Shown: positions 8,503-17,832, counted from the stretch's first letter. The stretch: DNA of 64,000 nucleotides from DUQW01 sp050953805 (GCA_050953805.1 JBMNNE010000001.1:124001-188000); one strand, 5' to 3'. The notes: generated by a model from the sequence alone, not told the origin. Made by a program: numbers and translations.

Positions 8503-9749
8503 TTATTACGAGCATTAGCTATTGCTACTACTCGATTCATTTCATTTTTAACAATCATTAAGCCCTCATCAACGCCCATACCTGGTTTGGCCAATATTTG
8601 TTTTGCATGAACTGCAATTGCAATATTGGTAGTTACTTGAGCTGAAATATTAGTCTCATTACAAGTTCCACCAATATAACTTCCAATATTTTTAGAATTA
8701 CAATACAATGCAGCTTCTACAACATTATTAACTCCACCTAAATCTGGAGTTTTAATTTGAAGGATATGCCCCGCTTTATTATCGGCAAACATTTTGATGT
8801 CTTCTAATGTATTGCACCACTCATCAGCAACAATTTTAACATTTGACCCATTATCTTCTAAATATTTTCTAATATCACGAAGAGCATTCATTGTGGAAAT
8901 TTTATCACCAGTATCAACGGGTCCTTCAATTCTCAATTCATATGGATCACATAATTTTTCAAGTGAAATGATGTAATCTCCAATTTTTTTGATATCTAAA
9001 TCAAAGGCTTCCCCCATCGTTCCGTAAACATCAAACTGAATGATCGGATGATAATCTTGATGGATTTTTTTAGTGTTGATCCGATTAATTAGCCACTTGG
9101 CATATTCATATAAGATTTCACTATTTTTACCTAACTTTTCTTCAACATTATTAATTAATGCGTGTGGTAAAATTTCAGCATGGCTGATAATCATTTGATC
9201 AGCAGCACGATATCTTTCATCGCCACTTTGAGAAAAAATTGGCACAGTCTTATATTTTTTATCTTTAATTTGATATTCTTTTCTTATAATTTCAGCCATA
9301 GTAAGTTTATGGTAATTAGCCGTAGCACTTAACAGTGCTTGAGTTACACCATAACGAATTGCGGTGTGTACTCTTTGGCCATCTATTGTTAATTTATCAA
9401 ATTTTTCAGCATTTTCTTTAAATCTCGAAACATTAACCCCAATTAAAAGTGGAACTATTTTATCTTTGATGAATTTCATATTTTCATCAGCCAAAAATAA
9501 TGGATCACGTCCCCCAGCACCACTATATTGAACTGCAGCACAATCGCCATATCCAACCGTTCCATCTTCCAAAACCAATTGAATTGAAATAGCTTCACCT
9601 TTTAATCTAATCGTATTAAATCCACCAGTTTGGGGTTGTCCTTCATAAAAGAAGCCATCGTGGGTTACCTTTCCTGATTTAATTGCTTTTTGGTCATCAA
9701 AGTAAAACCCTGATGTTGATTTTGATAATACAACTTGTTTAATTTTCAT
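8496..9749 (-). CDS. mal: Methylaspartate ammonia-lyase
   Basis: This enolase-superfamily enzyme removes ammonia from (2S,3S)-3-methylaspartate to give mesaconate, the second step of the methylaspartate route. It has 417 residues, a near-normal length, with FFYEGQPQTGGFNTIRL, GYGDCAAVQYSGAGGRDPLF, IFSQSGDERYRAADQMI, a Mg-binding acidic cluster (QFDVYG, RIEGPVDTGD, IVADEW) and the catalytic lysine of LQIKTPDLGG at about residue 333, which corresponds to K331 of the clostridial enzyme. Near the C-terminus is SYIGGTCNETNISA. It overlaps both glmE (11 bases) and citD. No key residue appears lost. Confidence 0.95.
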   Translation of the reverse strand: MKIKQVVLSKSTSGFYFDDQKAIKSGKVTHDGFFYEGQPQTGGFNTIRLKGEAISIQLVLEDGTVGYGDCAAVQYSGAGGRDPLFLADENMKFIKDKIVPLLIGVNVSRFKENAEKFDKLTIDGQRVHTAIRYGVTQALLSATANYHKLTMAEIIRKEYQIKDKKYKTVPIFSQSGDERYRAADQMIISHAEILPHALINNVEEKLGKNSEILYEYAKWLINRINTKKIHQDYHPIIQFDVYGTMGEAFDLDIKKIGDYIISLEKLCDPYELRIEGPVDTGDKISTMNALRDIRKYLEDNGSNVKIVADEWCNTLEDIKMFADNKAGHILQIKTPDLGGVNNVVEAALYCNSKNIGSYIGGTCNETNISAQVTTNIAIAVHAKQILAKPGMGVDEGLMIVKNEMNRVVAIANARNKW

Positions 9750-11214
9750 TTTTCTCTACCTTTCTTTGTGGTCTTCCAACTAATGAGCCTTGCGATACGG
9801 CATAAATATCATCAACGGTTAATTGAAATGAAACTTCACGTCCTTCATAATCAGCTCTTTCTTTAATCTTCTTGCGATGAAATTGTTTAATTTCATCGTT
9901 AAATCCCAAATTGCCAAACTCTAATATACGAATCATTCCATCATTATCTCGTGCTGGTAAAATATCTCCTTTATTAAATCTGCTTGGAGCAAACGGCACA
10001 TCAATTACTCCTTGTTCAAAAGCCTTCACCGTTCCTACTGCTAAATCATTATTACCTAAATGAAAAACTGCATCCATCAAACATTTAACTTCTTTTTTAA
10101 TTTGATCAACTTCAAAAAATAATTGTTCATTTTCTGGTATTTGTTGATCTTTTAATAAATTAATTACAAATTTAGTTGCTTTTAAGCCTTCACCATTAGC
10201 TTCCTTAGTTGGTATTCCTATTGATTCATGTGAAGTTTTTGTAATCACTTTGGTTGCTTTAGATAGTGCTCCCACTACTGATGAAAAAGAAATTAATCCT
10301 AATGCCTCAGCCTCAGATTGAGGAAACCCTCCCATCCATTGATGAAAGACTGTAGTTACCACAACATCATCATATCCACACAATTTTAAATAATCATCAG
10401 TTTGTTCCTGAAGTGCTCTTATTGCGGCCACATCTTGAATAATGTTTCCGCCCATACCATAACCAACAGTAATACTTTTTACTCCTTGCTCAGCAGCGAG
10501 CAGCGCCTCAATAATCGCAACTGTATTAGATATACATGGTGGGCAAATAGTACCAGTTAAAGGTCCAAATTGTTCACGATTAATACTAACTCCATTTTCT
10601 TCATAAAATCCGACTAATCGATCACAATATTGCCAGTCTCGAATGGTTTGTTCAATACTTGCATTTTTTGCATAAGGAACATTATAAGAAATTCCTCCAC
10701 CTTCATAGGAAGTCCATCCGGCAGCAAAAGTAATTTCGGCAAGCAATCTTGCATCAGGGGTTCCGTGTCTTGCTTGGATTGGAATGTTAATTGACTCTTG
10801 AACTAATCGACAGGCACCAACACCATAGTTTACTGCTGGAAATCCATTTAACATAGCACGACCGGAAGCAATACTTTCTTCAATTCCCTTTTCCGCTTCT
10901 TCATATCGATTTAACCTAGTATAACTATCGATAGTTGTTGGTGCAAAATCAGCTCCACATTTTTCTAGATATTGTAATAATTCAATGTGCTTTTCCAAAA
11001 CTGGAACTCCAGCTCGCGGTTGAATTAAAGTTTTATTTTGATTTTTAGCATCTAAAAGTTTCAGGGCAAAATTTTTATGTCTAGGTAAAGCTTTTAAATA
11101 TTCTATTGATTTATCTAAATTTAAAAGAGGATCACTTCCTGTATGCCAAGTTGCTAAAACTTTATTTCTTTCTTCTAAAAAGAATTCTAATGACCATTTT
11201 TTATTTCTAAGCAT
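9739..11214 (-). CDS. glmE: Glutamate mutase epsilon (catalytic) subunit
   Basis: The large subunit of coenzyme-B12-dependent glutamate mutase, which rearranges (S)-glutamate to (2S,3S)-3-methylaspartate. It has 491 residues and is intact, with RNKVLATWHTGSDPLLNL, TLIQPRAGVPVLEKHIELL, GADFAPTTIDSYTRLNRY, LNGFPAVNYGVGACR, QARHGTPDARLLAEI, GWTSYEGGGISYNVPYAK, GPLTGTICPPCISNTV and GYGMGGNIIQDVAAIRAL. The TIM barrel supplies the substrate pocket; the corrinoid is held between it and the small GlmS subunit. It overlaps glmL by 8 bases and mal by 11. Also called mutE or mamB. Confidence 0.96.
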   Translation of the reverse strand: MLRNKKWSLEFFLEERNKVLATWHTGSDPLLNLDKSIEYLKALPRHKNFALKLLDAKNQNKTLIQPRAGVPVLEKHIELLQYLEKCGADFAPTTIDSYTRLNRYEEAEKGIEESIASGRAMLNGFPAVNYGVGACRLVQESINIPIQARHGTPDARLLAEITFAAGWTSYEGGGISYNVPYAKNASIEQTIRDWQYCDRLVGFYEENGVSINREQFGPLTGTICPPCISNTVAIIEALLAAEQGVKSITVGYGMGGNIIQDVAAIRALQEQTDDYLKLCGYDDVVVTTVFHQWMGGFPQSEAEALGLISFSSVVGALSKATKVITKTSHESIGIPTKEANGEGLKATKFVINLLKDQQIPENEQLFFEVDQIKKEVKCLMDAVFHLGNNDLAVGTVKAFEQGVIDVPFAPSRFNKGDILPARDNDGMIRILEFGNLGFNDEIKQFHRKKIKERADYEGREVSFQLTVDDIYAVSQGSLVGRPQRKVEKNEN

Positions 11215-12611
11215 TTCGTCCTCCCACTAATTTGACCATTCTTTTTTTCATTATTTGTAAAGCCTGTACCGGTCTTTCAATCATCAATAGTCCCATTGAT
11301 GAAAATATATAATCTTTATCTAATAAATACTCAGGATTGATCGGCCTTAATTCATCTAAGTTATTATCTCGTGAAACACTATGGTTTAATATTGCAATTG
11401 GCTCTTTAGAATTAACAATAACTCCTCCAGTACCAATTACATACAATACATCAGATAGATCTTTACCGGTTTGAATGTAGTTTGTTCCCACAGGAGAATA
11501 CATTTCTCTAATCGTTCCTGAATGTCGAGAAATCGCATATTCAACACATAAACTCGCTATTAATTGATCAATAAATATATCGTTTGGGCTTGTTGGAATC
11601 CATTCATAATTATTCATTCGCCACTTAGCCTCTTTAGTTAAATTAACATTGTATTGTTCTTCCATGCGCTTAACTATTTGTGCTGGAGCTGATTCAACAG
11701 CACCTGGTGCTGAGTGACGCATACCAACATTAGCTTCAACTGTACGTTTAGCATAATCTTCTTCCATTCCTTGAAAAATTACTCCGTGTTTAATAATTGG
11801 ATTGCACATAGAGTATATATCAGTCGTGGCCCCTCCAATATCAATTACTACTAATTCTTTTAATCCTGGTTCTTCAAAATATCCTTTTGATAATAACTCA
11901 GCTGCATTTAAAACTGATTTAGGCGTTGGAATAATATCATTATCAATTTTTTCTAAAAATCTAGTAATCCCTTTAGCTTCAATAATTTGATTTAAAAAAA
12001 TTTCTTCTATTTTTTGCCTAGCAGGTAAAATATTTAAACGAATTAATTTTAGGCATAATATTATCAATAATATGCCCATTTGTAACATTATAATTAGTAA
12101 AAATATCTCGAATTTGATCTTGAGCTGCCTTATTACCGGCATAAATAATTGGTATGTTTAATTTTGCTTGAGCTAATGCTAGTGCATTATGGATCGGAAT
12201 ATGTTTATTTCCGCCATCAATTCCACCAGCTAACAAAATAATATCTATTTTCTTATTTTTAATTTCTTCAATTTCACTACGGGTAATTTCACCAGAAATT
12301 ACCATCTCAACTCTTGATCCCGCACCTAAACATGCTCTCTTGGCAACTTCTACTGTTAACTCTTCAACAATTCCAATTGCTGCCATCTTTAATCCACCGG
12401 CTGCTGAAGAACATGCAAAAATACGATCAAATTTAAGTTCATGACCGATTTTTTGATACAACTTCAACAATGCTTGTTGATATCCAATATTAATATCTTC
12501 TTCAATTGTCGTTTGATAAGAAGAGGTGGCAATAATATCCGGAATATCAACATCAACCGCAGTCAGCTTAGTTAGTGTCGATCCAAAATCAACTAATAAA
12601 TAATATCTCAT
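11207..12611 (-). CDS. glmL: Glutamate mutase-associated MutL/GlmL protein, interrupted by one frameshift as read
   Basis: GlmL is an actin-like ATPase encoded between the two glutamate mutase subunits; it is thought to reactivate the corrinoid enzyme. The N-terminal piece (12611 to about 12036) begins MRYYLLVDFGSTLTKLTAVD, has IILLAGGIDGGNKHIP and reaches NGHIIDNIMPKINSF, then runs into a stop. The C-terminal piece resumes one base out of frame at NILPARQKIEEIF and carries LVVIDIGGATTDIYS and YVIGTGGVIVNS. Removing one base of the T3/A3 runs at 12033-12038 restores a protein of about 467 residues, the normal length. The two pieces together lack nothing recognisable, so an indel error is as likely as a mutation. 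It overlaps glmS (ATGA) and glmE. Confidence 0.9.
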
Positions 12612-13038
12612 TTATCCTCATAAACTCCTAAATCTTGAGCAATTACATCTAAACATTCTTCGATCGGTTTGCCCGGTGGAAAGACCCGATCAAATCCCAT
12701 GGCATGAAAATCTCTTTTCAACATCTTCAAAATTTTGTTTTCCAACAACAATATTTCCACCAACATACAAAATGGTATTACCAATTCCGGCTTCTACCAT
12801 TTTTTCTTTCATTCCACGACAATCAATTTCGCCATGCCCATATAATGACGAAACCATAATCATATCTGCATCTGATTCAATTGCAGCATTTAATGAAATC
12901 TTCTTGTGGTGATAAGACTCCAATATTAACAACGTTATATCCTTCTTTTTTAAGAGTATATTCAATAATTTTGTTGCCAACTGCATGCACATCAGCCCCA
13001 ATAACGCCAATTACAATCGTTTTATCACTTTTTTTCAT
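12608..13038 (-). CDS. glmS: Glutamate mutase sigma (B12-binding) subunit, interrupted by two frameshifts as read
   Basis: The small subunit carries the lower-axial histidine that binds coenzyme B12 base-off. From the ATG at 13038 behind AAGGGGTG the frame reads MKKSDKTIVIGVIGADVHAV with the motif D16-x-H18-x-x-G21, continuing to ILGVLSxQEDF-like sequence. An extra base in the T3 run at 12889-12891 shifts the frame into AAIESDADMIMVSSLYGHGE and YVGGNIVVGKQNFEDVEKRF. A second extra base in the A4 run at 12707-12710 shifts it into a C-terminus containing GFDRVFPPGKPIEECL, which ends at the ATGA shared with glmL. Both removed, the protein has 142 residues, the family length. All functional motifs are intact. 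This is the first gene of the operon. Also called mutS or mamA. Confidence 0.9.
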
Positions 13039-13052
13039 CAATGACACCCCTT

Positions 13053-13190
13053 TAAAATAAAAAATATCAAACTAAAAAAGTTTTGATATCTATAATCCTG
13101 ATTATGATTAAAAATTAAGTAAATAATACTAAATATCCTTTTAATCATTTAAGACATATAACATTACTTAAATTATTAATCATTTTATCT
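13053..13190 (-). promoter_or_regulatory. Structured 5' leader of the glutamate-fermentation operon with terminator-like hairpin
   Basis: Read on the minus strand, a stem with arms at about 13079-13089 and 13064-13073 (AGTTTTGATAT pairing ATATCAAACT, one bulge) is followed by a T-rich run, just before the glmS ribosome-binding site: an attenuator-like intrinsic terminator. Upstream, the arm TTTTAATCAT (13139-13148) pairs exactly with ATGATTAAAA (13104-13113), and a second TTAATCAT copy at about 13177-13184 could compete for the same partner. This layout suggests conditional termination. No cobalamin-riboswitch B12 box or other known aptamer was recognised. The ligand or factor is unknown. Confidence 0.5.
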
Positions 13191-13310
13191 TGCCTCTTAC
13201 ATCAAATCCATTTTATCATATTTTTATATAAAAATATAGATAATGGGGATAATTCACATGTTTTGCGACAAGATTTGTTGTTAATAAGTTTATAATCGAA
13301 AATTATGTTA

Positions 13311-14162
13311 TTATTTAACGGAATTTTCTTTTAATTCTTTTAAAAACTCAAAGAAAATAGTTTTGGTAACTCTCGCATCATCAAGAGCATTATGTCGTTG
13401 TGGTTTAATCTGGTTTTCCGGGAAATATGTTTGATATGCTTTAAATAAACCAATGTCTTGGTTAATATTAAAATAATCTTTGTGTAAAACTAGTAAATTG
13501 AAAAAATCATTCTCATTAGTTAATGGAATTAAATCATTTATTTTGTAAGAGTCGTCCAAGGCAATAATATCATTTTTCCCCCAAACTACAATTTTAGGCG
13601 CATAATGATTCATGATTTCTTTTAGATCTAAATAAAAATGTTCATATTCTTTACCGCCTTTAATAAACTCATCTAAATCTAAATTTAAAAATTTAATAGT
13701 TCTAATAGAAGGCCTTTTATTCTTTGGCAAAACAAAATAATTACGTTCTAAAATTTCATTTCCCTTATCATCAGTTAAGATGGCACCAAATTGAATAATT
13801 TCAGCAGTAAACGATTCCTTAGGATTATATTCTGGCATGGTCATTTCAAAATCCAAAAACAAATAATGATTATATTGCGTTATAACTTTTGTCATATCAT
13901 CTCTTAATATTTCAAGATCATATAATAGGCGATAAGGATTTAATTTCTCAATTCGATGAAAATAACTTACTTGGTAATGTTTCATTTTATTAATTGATTT
14001 ATAAAAATCATTAATCTCAAAATCAACTAAGTAACCAATATCTAAATAATCACTAAAAATACGTTGTAAGCTTTTCGTTAAATAAAACCCAACTTTTTGA
14101 CCATTAATTATGCAATAAAATGTATCTTTCTTTTTATCAACATCATAAATTAAATATTTCAT
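13311..14162 (-). CDS. DEDDh-family 3'-5' exonuclease domain protein (KapD/ERI1-like)
   Basis: A 283-residue protein. The C-terminal two thirds is a DnaQ-like exonuclease: LFLDFEMTMPEYN carries the DxE pair (Exo I), IVVWGKNDIIALDD the Exo II region, and QRHNALDDARVTKTIF the Exo III histidine and aspartate. SFTAEIIQFGAIL is typical of the KapD/3'hExo subgroup, which trims structured RNA. The N-terminal ~90 residues are not recognised. The start overlaps the uvrC stop (ATGA), so they are co-transcribed. The substrate cannot be deduced. Confidence 0.75.
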   Translation of the reverse strand: MKYLIYDVDKKKDTFYCIINGQKVGFYLTKSLQRIFSDYLDIGYLVDFEINDFYKSINKMKHYQVSYFHRIEKLNPYRLLYDLEILRDDMTKVITQYNHYLFLDFEMTMPEYNPKESFTAEIIQFGAILTDDKGNEILERNYFVLPKNKRPSIRTIKFLNLDLDEFIKGGKEYEHFYLDLKEIMNHYAPKIVVWGKNDIIALDDSYKINDLIPLTNENDFFNLLVLHKDYFNINQDIGLFKAYQTYFPENQIKPQRHNALDDARVTKTIFFEFLKELKENSVK

Positions 14163-15897
14163 TTCAGTTCCTCTTTTATCTTTTTAGCTAACTTTAATGA
14201 AAATCCAAGTTTAACTATCTCATCAATTGTTGCCTCTTTAATAGCTTCAATAGTTCCAAAATGATTAATCAGTTTTTCTTTTCGTTTAATACCAATTCCT
14301 TTAATTCCGTCAAGTGGAGATTTAAAGGTTTCTCTAAATCGGACTTGACGATGAAAAGTTATTGCGAAACGATGAACCTCTTGGCTAATATTTAAAAAGA
14401 ATTTGTACAAAGTACTATTTTTTGACATAATAATTTGCTCATTATTATAGATAATTAATTCAAATTCATGCTTTTTATTTTTTTTCATTCCAGCAACTAA
14501 AATGTCTAATTTTAAATCTTCAATTATGCTTAAAGCCGCATTAACATGCCCTAATCCACCATCGATTAATATCAAATCAGGTAACATCTTATCTTCCATT
14601 AATAGACGATAATATCTACGATAGACAACTTCTTTGATTTGTTGATAGTCATCTTGATTAGCAGTCTTAAGATTAAATTTACGATATCCTTCCTTAAAAA
14701 ATCATGATTTTTATAAACAATCATCGCTGAAACTGGTGATGTCCCAAAGAGTTGTGAGTTATCAAAAGCTTCAATATAATTAATTTCTTTTCCAAAAAGT
14801 TCATATAAACTTTTCTCAATTTCTAAATTAATATCTTCACGATGTTGATAAATTTTAAAGTAATTTTCCAAATTCTCTTTTGCATTTTGATATGCTAGAT
14901 CAACCATTTTCTTCTTATCTCCAATTAACGGAATCATTGCTTTTTTCTTATATCTAATTTCTAAATCTTCAATCTTAAATTGATTTGAAAATAATAATTC
15001 ATCAACATAAAGGTGATCCAAATATAACTGATCAATATAATTTAAAGTTGTTTCATATGGATCTCCAATATATGAAAAGATCGTTTGATATGTATCAGTA
15101 ATTGAACCATTTCTCATTAATAAAATCTGAATGGCAATATTTTCTTCATTATATGCATAAGCAATAATATCGCGATCTTTTAAATCGGCTAAGCTAATAA
15201 TCTGTTTTTCTGAAGTGGTATTAATATGATTAATCATTTCTTTGTATTCATTAGCTTTTTCAAATTCTAATTTATCACTTGATTCTAACATTTTTCTAGT
15301 TAGCAAATCCAATACCTTCTTCGTATCTCCTTTTAAAAATTTAGTTACTTCTTTAATCATATCATCATATTCTTTTTTTGAAACATCATTAATACATGGT
15401 GCTAAACATTGACCTAGATGATAGTATAAACAAGGTTTTTTGGGAATAATTCTACACTTTCTAAACGGATAAATTTTATTTAATAAATCAACTGTCATTC
15501 TTGCACTATATCCATTAGGATAAGGGCCAAATCCTTTTTCAGTTGGAATATTAGATCTAAAGACGATTAATCTGGGATAATCATCTTTAGAAAAAGTAAT
15601 ATAAGGATAGCTTTTGTCATCAACAAGTTTAATATTATATTTTGGTAAATATCTCTTAATTAAATTAATTTCTAAAATTAACGATTCTAACTCATTGTTA
15701 GTAATTAAATAGGAAAAATCTCTTATTTCAGAGATTAATAAAGTCGTTTTTTCATTATGGGCACCAACAAAATATGACTTAACACGATTTCTTAAATTTT
15801 TGGCTTTACCGACATAGATAACTTCATCGTCTTGATCCTTCATTAGATAGCAACCTGGTTTATCAGGTAAAAGCGATAATTTATTTTTAAAATTCAA
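14159..15897 (-). CDS. uvrC: Excinuclease ABC subunit C, interrupted by one frameshift as read
   Basis: UvrC makes both incisions in UvrABC nucleotide excision repair. The N-terminal piece has the GIY-YIG domain (KPGCYLMKDQDDEVIYVGKA, RNRVKSYF), the cysteine stretch CRIIPKKPCLYYHLGQCLAPC, a UVR motif (KLEFEKANEYKEMI) and the first part of the RNase H-like domain (IEAFDNSQLFGTSPVSAMIV). It then goes out of frame. The rest resumes one frame over with EGYRKFNL-like sequence, LPDLILIDGGLGH, HRFAITFHR and C-terminal helix-hairpin-helix motifs (LDGIKGIGIKRKEKLINHFG). Adding one base to the A6 run at 14696-14701 restores about 579 residues, the normal length. No domain is missing. The 3' end overlaps the exonuclease gene. 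Confidence 0.92.
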
Positions 15898-15929
15898 TTA
15901 TTTCACCACTTTTATTTTATCATGAAAAC

Positions 15930-15955
15930 AAAAAAAGAAGGGGAAATCCCTTCTT
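15930..15955 (-). terminator. Intrinsic terminator after mscS
   Basis: Minus-strand stem AAGAAGGG/CCCTTCTT (15935-15942 with 15948-15955), followed by a run of T. It touches the mscS stop codon and separates mscS from uvrC. Confidence 0.8.
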
Positions 15956-16958
15956 ATTGAGTAACAACTATCGTTTGTGGTCCCTCAAAGCCACGCTTTT
16001 CTAAATACTCATATAGTGCAATTCTAATTTCTCTTTCAACACCAATATGACTGGCTGGTGCAGTAATTGCAACAACTCTAAATGTGTATGCGATTAATGA
16101 TGTTTCAACAAGTCCTGAAAACTTAGGTCGATCAAATAAATTAGGATTATCACTTTCATATGTCTCACAAAAATTTAAAATAGCTTCTCTAACATCTTCA
16201 ACTAATACTTTATTAGATAGTTGGATATCAATAACTGCAGTTGAAGTATCACGAGATCGATTAATAACACTATTAATTTTTCCGTTATTAATAATGAAAT
16301 AATCGCCTCTCCAATTTTCAATTTTAGTAGTTCTTAATCCTATTTCTTTAACTGTCCCTAAGAAACCATTAATTTCTACCATTTCACCAACACTATAAGT
16401 ATTTTCAAAAATATTAAATAATCCACTGATAAAATCTTTGATGAACTCTTGAGAACCAAAAGCAACAGCAACACCAACAATTCCAGCACCAGTAATTAAT
16501 GGAATCACATTAATCCCAAAACCGTCTAAAATAATGATAATGACAATCACCCAAACGATACTGGCCACAATTTTGTAAGTCGCACGAGAAATTGTTTCAG
16601 CGCGCTTAGTAATATCTACATATTGATAAGGCGAATCACCTTTAACTTCAGAGATTAATGCTGCATTTAAATCGCCAATGGATTTTTTTCCACCAGTGAC
16701 TCTAAGTTTCTCAAGTCTTTCTTCTTCATCTTTAACTTTTTTAAGTCTTCGTTTCATCGCTCGATTAACAAGCTTTTTAAAAACAAACAATCCTAAAACG
16801 GTAATGGCAATCATAAACACCGCAAAAACGGCACCAATCAAAATATTGGTAAATCCTGGACTTATCCCTAATCCACCATTATAGCCAGTAATATTACCAT
16901 CATTATCAAAAGTTGGCTTTCCTTGCAAATATTCCCTTAAAAATTCAAATAATTTCAT
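15954..16958 (-). CDS. mscS: Small-conductance mechanosensitive channel (MscS family)
   Basis: A 334-residue MscS channel that opens on membrane tension to release osmolytes during hypo-osmotic shock. One N-terminal membrane segment (about 33-60) is followed by a charged loop (MKRRLKKVKDEEERLEKL), a second segment (VASIVWVIVIIIILDGFG) and the pore-lining TM3 with GAGIVGVAVAFGSQEFIKDFISGLFNIFE. The beta domain shows YSVGEMVEINGFLGTVKEIGLRTTKI and a C-terminal alpha/beta part. It is monocistronic by appearance, with its own terminator. Start at 16958 follows an AAAGGTGATAC-type ribosome site. Confidence 0.93.
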   Translation of the reverse strand: MKLFEFLREYLQGKPTFDNDGNITGYNGGLGISPGFTNILIGAVFAVFMIAITVLGLFVFKKLVNRAMKRRLKKVKDEEERLEKLRVTGGKKSIGDLNAALISEVKGDSPYQYVDITKRAETISRATYKIVASIVWVIVIIIILDGFGINVIPLITGAGIVGVAVAFGSQEFIKDFISGLFNIFENTYSVGEMVEINGFLGTVKEIGLRTTKIENWRGDYFIINNGKINSVINRSRDTSTAVIDIQLSNKVLVEDVREAILNFCETYESDNPNLFDRPKFSGLVETSLIAYTFRVVAITAPASHIGVEREIRIALYEYLEKRGFEGPQTIVVTQ

Positions 16959-16976
16959 TGTATCACCTTTATTTTC

Positions 16977-17001
16977 GAATAAAAAAGGAGAAACTCCTTT
17001 T
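16977..17001 (-). terminator. Intrinsic terminator after rpoZ
   Basis: Minus-strand stem AAAAGGAG/CTCCTTTT with a three-base loop and a run of T, overlapping the rpoZ stop codon. Confidence 0.8.
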
Positions 17002-17210
17002 TATTCAAACTCAATTTCAACGTTGCCAGCAATAATTTCTTCTAATGCTTGGCCAACACTCTTAACACATTTAGCATTGTCAACTTTAATCTCATGCTTT
17101 TCAATTAACTTAGCAGTTTTAGCCGCCGTATAAGCTAATTTATATTTGGAATCGATTTTCTTTAATAAATCATCGATTGAAGGATATCTCATTCCATCAT
17201 CATTTCTCAT
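17001..17210 (-). CDS. rpoZ: RNA polymerase omega subunit
   Basis: The 69-residue omega subunit helps assemble and stabilise RNA polymerase by clamping beta'. The family core MRYPSIDDLLKKIDSKYKLA followed by YTAAKTAKLI is clear. The longer start (MRNDDG...) at 17210 has GGAGGG at proper distance; an internal ATG at 17192 would give the common MxYPSI beginning but lacks a good ribosome site. It lies one base after gmk, the conserved gmk-rpoZ pair of low-GC Gram-positives. Confidence 0.92.
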   Translation of the reverse strand: MRNDDGMRYPSIDDLLKKIDSKYKLAYTAAKTAKLIEKHEIKVDNAKCVKSVGQALEEIIAGNVEIEFE

Positions 17211-17211
17211 T

Positions 17212-17832
17212 TTATTTACCCTCCATTAATTCTACATATTTATGAATTGTTCTTTCAGTTCTTGCGTGTTCTGCTCTAATGATTGCCATAATTCTATCGG
17301 CAGCATTATTAACTTCATCATTAACAACAATATAATCATATTTATATGCTAGTAAATATTCACTTTCAGCTTTATTAATTCTTTCTTGTAACTCATTTAC
17401 CGATTCAGTACCCCTAGATTTCAAGCGGTTAATCAACGCATCTTTTGACGGCGGAACTAAAAAAATAAATACTCCATCTTTCATTTGACGTCTAACTTGA
17501 AGTGCACCATCAACTTCAATTTCTAAAACAACTTGCATCCCTTCGTCTAATAATTCTTCAACTTTATCTTTTGGTGTTCCATAGTAGTGACCAACAAAGT
17601 TAGCCCACTCTAAAAATTCTCCATTTTTAATTTTTTCTTCAAAAACTTCTTTGGTGACAAAATAATAATCAACACCATCTTTTTCATTATCGCGAGGTTT
17701 TCTAGTTGTCATAGAAACAGAATAAACTAAATCTTGTCCAGGCATGTCGAACAAAGCTTTTCTTACTGAGCTCTTACCAACACCCGATGGACCAGAAATG
17801 ACTATTAGCAATCCACGTTCATTTAGCTTCAT
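17212..17832 (-). CDS. gmk: Guanylate kinase
   Basis: The enzyme phosphorylates GMP to GDP with ATP. It has 206 residues, the standard length. The P-loop SGPSGVGKSSV is near residues 13-23; SVSMTTRKPRDNEKDGVDYYFV and GEFLEWANFVGHYYGTPKD bind GMP; FIFLVPPSKDAL and RL..RGTESVNELQERI form the lid and following helices. It is the first gene of the gmk-rpoZ transcript. Upstream lies a long AT-rich promoter region. Confidence 0.96.
   Translation of the reverse strand: MKLNERGLLIVISGPSGVGKSSVRKALFDMPGQDLVYSVSMTTRKPRDNEKDGVDYYFVTKEVFEEKIKNGEFLEWANFVGHYYGTPKDKVEELLDEGMQVVLEIEVDGALQVRRQMKDGVFIFLVPPSKDALINRLKSRGTESVNELQERINKAESEYLLAYKYDYIVVNDEVNNAADRIMAIIRAEHARTERTIHKYVELMEGK

Noticed and set aside
12690..13010. 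A separate 106-residue protein starting at 13010
   Set aside because: Its first ~40 residues are an out-of-frame reading of glmS; only the later part is real glmS sequence.
12608..13038. Programmed frameshifting in glmS/glmL
   Set aside because: The shifts fall in short ordinary runs without a slippery heptamer and stimulator, occur three times in two genes, and resemble the extra base in tRNA-Pro.
13039..13310. Cobalamin riboswitch before glmS
   Set aside because: The leader contains no recognisable B12 box or G-rich cobalamin aptamer; only generic hairpins are seen.
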